A DNA stretch of 64,000 nucleotides from positions 23,917,733-23,981,732 of the forward strand of contig NC_044574.1 in assembly GCF_901933205.1 (NCBI RefSeq), written 5' to 3'. Numbering within the stretch: the first letter of the stretch is position 1; each line of letters begins with the position of its first letter. Under the pieces are notes generated by a model. That model saw nothing but the letters and a program-made list of their open reading frames with translations, was not told the DNA's origin and ran no database searches. The position numbers and the translations under genes were made by a program. Source of the stretch: Camarhynchus parvulus. Taxonomy: Eukaryota > Chordata > Aves > Passeriformes > Thraupidae. Below are positions 52,584-61,170 of the stretch, one piece after another.

Positions 52584-52608
52584 GCAGAAACCTATATACT
52601 GTTTCAGG
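52584..52608 (+). repeat. Dispersed 25-bp sequence, copy 2
   Basis: GCAGAAACCTATATACTGTT followed by TCAGG is the second copy of the sequence at 49246, with one mismatch. Both copies are on the + strand in the same LIMCH1 intron, about 3.3 kb apart. Confidence 0.7.
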
Positions 52609-53937
52609 GAGACACAAAGGGAAAGAGGTGAGGAAAAGTGATCACTTCAATGTTTATAAAGCCAAATGTTCACTCCAGGAGGCATGAACACCTTCATGAA
52701 CTTGCAAACTGCCACAGTCCTAAGGAATCAAGCAACAAATAATGTGTCACAATGGAGAGATGGCTCTTGGTGGAGCTCTGAGCAGTGGCACATTGCCTGT
52801 TATCCTAACTCAGAAGTAGGGAGCTGGAAACCATCACAGACTGTTAACTTTAGTTGAAAGGAATATTCTTCTCATTTGGATAAACTTTTCAGGAAGACCT
52901 CTCAAATATTAAATATGAATAATTTTACTACCACAACAAGCTGCCAGAGGAGTCTTCTCTTGAATGGAGACCATGTCAGATGTCAGCCCAAAATGAGGTT
53001 CCTCTCTTCCATAGATCTATTCTAATTTTCAGAGAGTTTTAAATTTAAACAGACATCATTTTTTCCCTTCAAAGATCTTGAATTTTAAGTCCATGATCTT
53101 GAATTGATGATTTTCTTCCCAGTGGATGGAACTGGTGGAATTTTTTTTTTGATAAAAGGCATTATGGTTTTCTCTTGGGGGAAGGGTGGTGAAGACACGG
53201 TGTTTGTTGCAACAGGATTTTACAATTAAAATTCCCCACTTTTAGAGGCTTGGTCATTTTTTTGAGTATTGTAACAATGAGTCATGTCAGCACATCTCAT
53301 AGCATGCTCATGGGCGGTGAGGAACTTGGATTTGGAGAGTTGCTAATCTTTGGACACTGAACAGTGTTCAGCTGTGGTATCACTGGTGTTTTCATGATAA
53401 GATGGGAGGTTTATGAATGCCCTTTTTATTTGTCTTCTCTCATTTATGATTTATGGGGCACTCCATTCAACACAATATATGGAAGAATGGCATTTAATTT
53501 CACGTTAAAATGAAAAAAAATAGACAGGCCACCCATAAAGTGTGCATCCTTTCTCCTTTCCTGCAGTACAGAAACTGTCATAGCTGGATGCCTTCTAGGT
53601 TTCTGCTCTCAGGCCTTTCCAAGCATGATCTGCCTGTACACAGATAAGGCAGGCTGATGTGTCAAAATTCACCCAGAATCTGTCTGGGTCACTGATGTGA
53701 TCCAGATCAATTTAGAATTTAAAATAAATACTATTGTGTTACTGTGCTGTGGATATTCATCCTAGTCTTTCTTCATTTCAGTGATAAAATTTGGGTGTCC
53801 ATGAATGTTTTCAGAAGGGAGAAAGGGGAGATTCCTTTTTTTCCAGTCACACTGAAATCCTTATGCACTGATGAAAAATGTTTGATAATTTGGATTTTAT
53901 GACTTACCACTCATAAAATACTCTTTTCTCATAACAG

Positions 53938-54007
53938 GTTGCTGAATGCGATAAAGCCAGGATTGGTAAAAAAGATCAACAGACTACCGACCCCCATTGC
54001 AGGTTTG
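53938..54007 (+). CDS. LIMCH1: LIMCH1 internal coding exon B (calponin-homology domain, continued)
   Basis: Seen: the acceptor CATAACAG ends at 53937, after a CT-rich tract (ACTCTTTTCTC). It is followed by 70 nt open in the frame set by exon A, and by a consensus donor, TTG|GTGAGT, at 54008. The first base completes the split Glu codon. The exon then reads [23 protein letters not shown] and ends on a codon boundary (phase 0). Known: the Lys-Pro-Gly ... Lys-Ile-Asn ... Pro-Ile-Ala-Gly-Leu segment is the loop and next helix of the CH domain in the LIMCH1/LMO7 family, and Asn-Ala-Ile-Lys-Pro-Gly-Leu favours LIMCH1. Exons A and B together are 141 nt, 47 codons without a stop, which is strong evidence for real splicing across the 11-kb intron. 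The next canonical exon should start with Asp-Asn-Ile and was not seen up to 64000. Confidence 0.93.
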
Positions 54008-54900
54008 GTGAGTATATCAAATGGAGGAAAATATTTCAGTGCTGCTTTTTGCACCTTGACATTGACTATGGGATTCAGATAGCAGTTATTTTTGTAATTT
54101 GAACTCTTCTAGCCTAGTAAACTCAGACAGTCCCTCTGAAATTGGAATGCTCTGTGTAGTCACCTTAAGACCTTTCAGTCTTTTTTTTCCAGAAGTAGGC
54201 AGTATTCAAGTGTCAGGGTATATTTTTAGAGGAAGATGATCTTCTTGGTTATATATCACCTCTCAGTTGTGGCACTAGCTTTAGAAAAACTGGAATGCAT
54301 GCATTGGAAGCCACCACCACAAAAAGATAGTTTTTGGAAAGGAAGAAACTGTACTTGCATATTCTGTCTCATTTTCCCTTTCCCCAAAATACCACAGTCT
54401 GCAGATAACATTCATTCTGGCACTATCTGGGGAACTGTTTCATGTTGACTTTAAGGGCAGACCAAAATTTGGCCATACTCTGTTGTAAGCAAGGAAGACC
54501 ACAGAGGATATGCTGCGAGCTCTTGGGCTGCCAGGAGCGCTGGGTGCTCAGGGGGTCACCTCAAGTGGTGGCACAGTCCTGGGCTTGCTGGTGGGGCAGA
54601 AGGTGGGAGTGGGTGCTTGTTGGGTCTAAAAGGATTAGCCACATAGAAATATGGCTGTATTGATTTTACCTTCAGCTGTAATTGAGAATAAAAAGGTTCC
54701 TGGAGCATGTGGAAGGTGTCCATCCTCTGTTTAGAGTCATCATGTGTATATGTGGTTCCTTTGTGTTCTGGCACTGTTCACATTGTGGCCTCTACAAGAC
54801 TCAGAATATATTACTTGTTAATAGCTGAAGTTAATTTTCCTTTGTATAAACAGCATTAAAAAGTTTCAGTGTATCAGAAACCATGTTACATTTGCTGTTA

Positions 54901-54927
54901 AATTACAATTACAATGTAATTGTAATT
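54901..54927. repeat. Perfect 13-bp inverted repeat with 1-nt spacer
   Basis: AATTACAATTACA, a single A, then its exact complement TGTAATTGTAATT. It is entirely AT-rich apart from the C/G pairs. It could form a short hairpin in RNA or a cruciform in DNA, but has no terminator or other known function here. Confidence 0.9.
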
Positions 54928-57691
54928 AAATTCTAATGCAACATCTCTACAATACTGTTGCATAGGCTTTGAGGCTGGGTCTTTCAACATGTAGATTGAC
55001 AAGGCTATTTCTGCATGAATACTGCCTGGTTTTAGAATCTCATTTTTGATCCCCACCACCCTTTCTCTAAAGTTTCCTTGAGTGCCTTTCTTTTGCCTCC
55101 AAAACCCATCTAGTTTTATTCCTTTGCTGTCCTATTTGAAAGGAATATTTGATATAAACAGCTGAAAAAAGTACCAGCAGTGCAGTTTTCTTTTCCTTGG
55201 CTCACTTTCAGGAAAGACTCAATTTTTGTTATGACTGTTTTAAGAAGATGATATTGAATTACGTTGGGTTTTTTTCCTTATTCATATGTAAAATCCCAAT
55301 GGTAAGGTGGTTATAGTAGGAAGGACATAGAAAAAAGTCATTATGTGTGTGTATTTTTCTCATTCCTTGAGATAAAGCTTTCTTGCAAGATGTGTATCTT
55401 CAAAACATTATGAAGAAAGAAGTTTTCAGGCTACTAATGATGCAGTAAACCTTTTTTTGTGTTGTAAAGTCACTTTATTACGTCTATACCTGTGTTCTCT
55501 GATTCCTTTAGTAACTACTTTTCTAAGTATTTTTTCCTAATAAGTAATTAGGCTATTTTAAAAGTTCACTATTTCTGAGTTCTTGAACATTACCAATGAA
55601 TGTTTTAATATACTGTTCTATGAATAAATTGCTCCAAACAAAACAGACTATCAGAATTTCCCTTTGCTTTCCAAGACATCTGGTTCCATACCTGCTGACT
55701 TTTGTTGCCATTTGTAGTTGCAGTGGTAAGTGGCTGCTTTAAGGACTTTTAATGTGAATTAAAAAGATCAAGTGTTCTATCTAGTCTGTTATGCTTATTT
55801 ATGGTGTACTATTTAAAAATACAGCTATCAGGGGTGTGCTTGAGCACAGGGTGTATCCTTTTCTTTTCACTAATCTGTACCATGCCGATGTGTCTGAAAA
55901 AGAAATTAAAATATTGCCACTATGGTCGAGAGGCTGTTATACCTCCTAGTAGCTGACCCTACATGTGAGACATTCCCTTATTAGTTGCCAATTTTTCTTT
56001 ATTATCTTAGTTTTGGTTGGCTTGACATACTAAATAGTTACTTCTTTCCAGTTATTTCACCCCAGTGAGTGTGATTTCCTCAGGTACAAGTAGAAATGTT
56101 GTGAAAGCTTCAGTACCTTTTCTTCCTTGCATGAGATACATGCTTTTAAATCCTAGATGCTGCTTCTGCCTAAAAAGTGTAACTGAATTACTATAACAGA
56201 ATTCATTTCTTTCCTGTATCTGATAGAATAAGTTTTTATTTCACTAGCAGAGACAATAGGTACATTTTCTTTTATACACAGTAGGAGCTAAAACTTACGA
56301 GTGATTGTGGAGTATTCAAAGTGCCATTTGTTTCATCCTTAACCTCCAGAGACACAAACAGTTATATGTTATGAAGCTCTACACAATGTCTACTTGACTC
56401 TTAATTCTCCAGATGATAGTCTATTTTTCTCCTTTGTTATGGTAAGGAAAAATTAGGAAGTGTCCTTTATTGAAGGAAAATAATGGTAAACTTGAAGCCC
56501 ATATCAAACACACACTGAGGTGTTCACTTTGAAGTATTATCAGGCATAAAAATTTTGCCTATATTTCATGTTTGAGTGACTTCTCACAACACTTCTGTAA
56601 GTATTATGTATAAGTGGTTCAGTGTTGACAAACTGAATTCTTCAAATCTTTCCTGGCATTTAAAACTAGATGAATCTGCAGTTACTCTGAAATTCTCACC
56701 AGTGACTTGCTCATGTATTTTAAGAGGGAATAATTTATTTGCAGATCTTGCAGACCAGAACACCAATCATTTAGAGTAAAATTTATCCATTATAGTGCTG
56801 TGGTGTTAAAGTAAGAACTCCAGGATCTGAACACCACCATACTTAGCACAGGCTGTATAAATACACAAAGATGATCTTTGTCTAGTTGCAAGTCTAGGTC
56901 AGGATGTGGATTGTATGCAGCATTACATATAGAATTACATATGTTCAGCTTGGCAGGCTTGTTTGTAACTTGCTTTGATCTCCAGAAGTGCCGACTGCTT
57001 CTGTTATCGCAGCAGAAATGATACATTGCTTTAATGAAAGAAAATGTAGGACCACAGCTTTGGTATTCAGACTTGCAGTATTAAATCTGATGAAGTGTTT
57101 TATCATTCTTGTTCAGTATTCATTAATCCTGAAAGCTTATGCTCCCACCAAAAAGCAAATTCACAAAGCATTCAAAGAACATATTAGGCCTATGTAGGAG
57201 TAACAGAAGAAATTTTCTCATGTAAAAAATTGATACTGAGAATCTTCTAAGACTGTCAGGTTTCTAGCACCATCATTTAATGTATTTATTTGTAGAAGGC
57301 TGGAGAAGTGTTTTGGCTAAGTTATTAATTAAAAAAAACATTTGGAGCTGCAGAAGACTTGCAAAGGTGTATTAGAGTACAATGAATATAATACAACTTT
57401 TACAAAACCGGCAATTTTTTTGAGTGAGTTGCTGTTGTTTCTTTCATTTTATATGACATTCACGGTGAATATAACTAATTTTTAAGGTTTCTACTAATTG
57501 TAATTTTGTACCTCTAGACCTTATTATCTATTCTACTAGCATCACCGTAGACAAGGTTTGCTCTGTGATACTAACTACTGTATGTTGACTTTATTTTTCC
57601 CTTAAAAAGATTCCAGCTTTTGCTTCCTGTCCCTGAATAATGTCACTCTGTGAGAAAATAAAAGGTTTCTGCCTTATCTTTTGTTTGACAG

Positions 57692-57871
57692 GATTTAGGG
57701 GAGTTTATAGCATTACTTCAGTTCCTTGAACAATCCCCACAGGAGCTCAGACACTTACTTCAGAGGCTGTGTGAACGATTCTCACATATAATAGGAGGAA
57801 GTAGTGAAGACAAAGATGGAGAGATGAACTTTAGCTTGGATCTTGGCTCATGTTTCAGCACTACTGAATAA
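57692..57871 (+). other. Candidate alternative terminal exon (exon-like ORF with acceptor and poly(A) signal)
   Basis: Seen: a strong polypyrimidine tract and acceptor (CTTATCTTTTGTTTGACAG, AG at 57690-57691) is followed by 59 open codons and TAA at 57869-57871. The frame is phase 0, the phase that exon B's end requires, and an in-frame TGA sits just before the acceptor. The peptide begins DLGEFIALLQFLEQ, continues with a Leu/Glu/Arg-rich amphipathic stretch (SPQELRHLLQRLCERF) and ends in an acidic serine-rich tail. The stop codon overlaps an AATAAA hexamer at 57867-57872, with GT-rich sequence (CAGTTTGTTTATGG) about 30 nt further on. Inference: splicing from 54007 would give a LIMCH1 product with a truncated CH domain. 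Against this, I do not recognise the peptide, the 3' UTR would be almost absent, and an open stretch of 59 codons can arise by chance. Confidence 0.3.
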
Positions 57872-58222
57872 AAAATCTGTTTACTGTGGCATCCAGTTTT
57901 CAGTTTGTTTATGGTCCTTGACTTTGTGACATATGCATGATATAGCACTGGAAAAAATAGACTTGCAGAAGTCACCTGGTTACATGGTTATTGCACCAAG
58001 ATGAACAGAGGCAGAATGTGCTGCTTAAGAAAGCTTGTTCCTTTGAAAGCAGGGTTGGGTTTTTTCCCTCATTATTTTCCCAGGAAGTTTCTTTTGGCAA
58101 AGTGTTCTCTGAGAGCTTGCTATTACCCTTAATAAGAACAGCTATCTGTCTGCTGGTGCTGGTAGCTTGTTCTTATGCTGTAATATTGCACAAATTGTAA
58201 GTTTGGGGGTTTTCTATCTTAT

Positions 58223-58254
58223 TTCAAGGAAATGTTACTTCAAGGAAATGTTGT
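58223..58254 (+). repeat. 16-bp tandem duplication
   Basis: TTCAAGGAAATGTTAC (58223-58238) is followed directly by TTCAAGGAAATGTTGT (58239-58254), 14 of 16 positions alike. Small slippage duplication. Confidence 0.93.
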
Positions 58255-60975
58255 CCTTATGTTAGCTTTCAGGAGTTTGAGCTACTAATTAAATTGAGCA
58301 AATGAGATCTTGTTTCTTCATGTAGGTATGAACCTCAAAATAAAATTACAAGACTCAAATAAATTATAGTGTGTCTCACACAGTTAAAAATAATTAGCAA
58401 AGATAAATACACAAAACTTTAACCAACATGCATTATTTTTATCACTCTCTTCATTCATACCTCCTTGTTACTAATTTTTTTGAAGAATTATCTTGGTTTT
58501 TTCTTTTAAGTTTATCACTCTCCCTTTAGTTCTAGTACTTTCTAGAAAAAGTCTGCTCCTATTGTAATATATAGATTCATAATATATGATAGTTTCTGTT
58601 TTCTTGCTTTGTACTACTATTCTCTGCTGAGCATATTCATTTCCCAACACAATTGTATTCATAAAAAAAGTCTTGCTGTGTAAGTTGTGGTACATGTGAA
58701 GTAAACAGAAGCAAAATTTCCTGTCTATCTAAAAACAATAAGTTCTTGGCACTCACATTCCAAAAGCATTTTTGTGAGTGTTGATGTAAAACAGAGTGTC
58801 AACAGCATAGCAAAATACTGACAAACCATTCTGCCATGTTTTCTGTGGATCTTCCTTGCTAAATAGTAATCGGTTTCTCTACACTTCTTTTGTCTGCTTT
58901 CAGTTCTGAAATCGGAATGTTTGACGAATGCAATATTTAGGGTCTAGCCAGTAGCTGAGAGCAGCGCTGTGTGCTTTGGCTCATCACATAATGTAATACA
59001 TAATGAATCTCTTTACTAAAGCAAGAGTATCCTTAAAAAAAATAATGGTTAGTAGCATGTCCTTGTATTCTTTATGTTGTTTGAGTTTTTTACTTCCCTA
59101 GCTTTCTAGACCGCCTTCAAATTAATTTTTCATTTAAACTTTCTTGCCTTGGGTGTCATCTGAGCTGGACAGAATTACCCTATGAAATTCCTGTTAAATT
59201 AATTTAGCTCTACATTGTATTCATAAACATTTCTAAGTTACACAAAGAATATAAAAGCAAACTAACAGGTGTTTCTTAACCACATTGTTTGTAAACAAAG
59301 TCTGTGTGGAACAATCTGCAGTGAAGCTGTAGCTAATTTATTGCAGAAGAGGAAAACAGCCATCAGTTCAAATTTGGCAGGAAGCACAGAAAAATCAGTG
59401 TTGGGGGAAAAATGAGAAGCAAACAAATAAAACCCAAAAGTTTATATGGAAATTCAGCTATTTTTCTTTTTAAACTGAATTGAAGGTTTTTATTGCTTCC
59501 AATTAACCATACAAATGCTGTCCAGGAAGCATTGCTCTCCTGACATTTAAACTAATATTACAAATGGAAAATACAATGCTGACATCTCATTTAGTATTTT
59601 ATTGATTAAAATGGCTGTGCTTACTGTGGTGTGTTTGGTTTGGTTCCAAAACTCTCAAACATTTGATGCTGGAAACTAACGATTGATCTGACAGCAAATG
59701 TACTGGAGACATATTCCACTGCTGCACTTGGGTTCAGCCTGTGTTGCCTGGCTTCCAAGTTGTACTATAATCTGATGTATGCATGCAAGAGAGGCTGAAA
59801 TAATAGGAAATTTAATAAAAGGCATGTAGTATAGAAAAAGGAACAAACAAAACAAAGGGAGGTAAATGACCCCACCTTATTTATTTATTCGTTTGTGATG
59901 GTCTGAGCTGCATTTAGCTGTAACACACACCCTCAGAGAAGTGACTTCAACTCCTATAGTGTTCATGTTCACCACCTCTGTATGGCTCATGAGTTGTCCC
60001 TAACATCCATGGGCAATCACTTCCTTCCTCAGCTACCAGCTGCAGTGTTGTGTTTATGATGGCTGGAGGTGAAACTTGGAATTAAGAACCTTGTTTGTTT
60101 CCAAATTGCCCATTATTGATCCCTCAGGGGTTTTTGTGTGCTTTCTGCACCACTGGCCCCAGCCAGAACCCAGCCAGGACTTTGGCAGACCAACCTCACT
60201 GCTGGCCTAAAGTCCCATCTTCTGGATGCTTCCTTGGATGGAGTGTTTACAGTGCACTCAAGAAGCTGAGCTGTTTGTTGGCTGGGACCACTCCTTGTCA
60301 TGCTGAGGATACTGGCTCTCTCTGCCAGTGTCCAGGAGTTTATCCCTTGTTATAAGATGAAGTCTCTCAGTACCCAGGGTGCTCTGAACAGTTTCCTTGT
60401 TGGGTCAGAACAGCACCAGCCAAGATGGGTAAATGTTTGCAGGACACTTGTGAAGGATGTGATCCATAGCTGCTGTGAACATATGCAAACTTTGTCATGT
60501 TGTTGAGAACTCTTCTGAAACTAGACTGGTTAGGATTCAAAGGTGCAGCATTTTCACAGTCAGCTTAAGCTGTGCCCTCAGCCTGCTGAGCTCTGCTGCT
60601 GAGAATGTCAGGACTTGGTTTGGCCAAATGCTAATAATACTTGTAAGCTCTTTGTGGCAAGGATCATCTGTTAGTCTGTTTTTGTCTAACACCTCACCCC
60701 ATGAGTCCTGCTCCATGGCCAGGACTCCTAGACAGTATGTTAATACAAATAATAAATAACAGCTACAAAAATATCACAAGCATTCCTATGTCATTCACAG
60801 TCTCATTTTAGACTGTTCTCCCAACACCTGTGAGTTTAATCAGTAGGTTTATAATTAGCTTTATTCACACTGAATAATATAGAACATTAATACGCAAATT
60901 TGGAGGCAAGGGGAACCTTTTCTATGATAAAACCAAGAGAGCGTGGTCACTGCAGAGGATGTCCTTTTTTGAATG

Positions 60976-60988
60976 TTTTTTTTTTTTT
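60976..60988 (+). repeat. T13 homopolymer run
   Basis: Thirteen consecutive T, about 150 bp upstream of the T34 run. It is low-complexity sequence without an associated element. Confidence 0.9.
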
Positions 60989-61132
60989 CTGTATGAAGAC
61001 ACCCTTTGCTTGCCCAGCCTTATCATGCTTTAGGAAAAAGCATGCTTGATTCAAAGCAAAGAGTCTATCTGTTTAGGGCTATCAAGTGACTTCTCAATGT
61101 TATTTATAAAATATCATAATGATTGTTTTGTG

Positions 61133-61134
<2 letters not shown>

Positions 61135-61168
<34 letters not shown>
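61135..61168 (+). repeat. T34 homopolymer run
   Basis: Thirty-four consecutive T (A on the minus strand), flanked by GTGGG on the left and GCATAAGAAG on the right. It could be the A-tail of a minus-strand retroposed sequence lying to the right. No recognisable retrocopy and no flanking target-site duplication was found by eye, so the origin is open. The exact length may also reflect assembly or sequencing error. Confidence 0.95.

Positions 61169-61170
<2 letters not shown>

Larger units (their letters stand above)
42823..53937 (+). other. LIMCH1: LIMCH1 intron between exons A and B (11,115 bp)
   Basis: Bounded by GTAAGT at the 5' end and ACAG at the 3' end. It is AT-rich and contains no further exon that I recognise. 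Contents: a coding-like but broken stretch with a 48-bp tandem duplication (about 43130-43730), a CR1 tail (about 50475-50643), and two copies of a 25-bp near-identical sequence (49246 and 52584). The rest shows stop codons in all frames at chance spacing. Confidence 0.85.
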
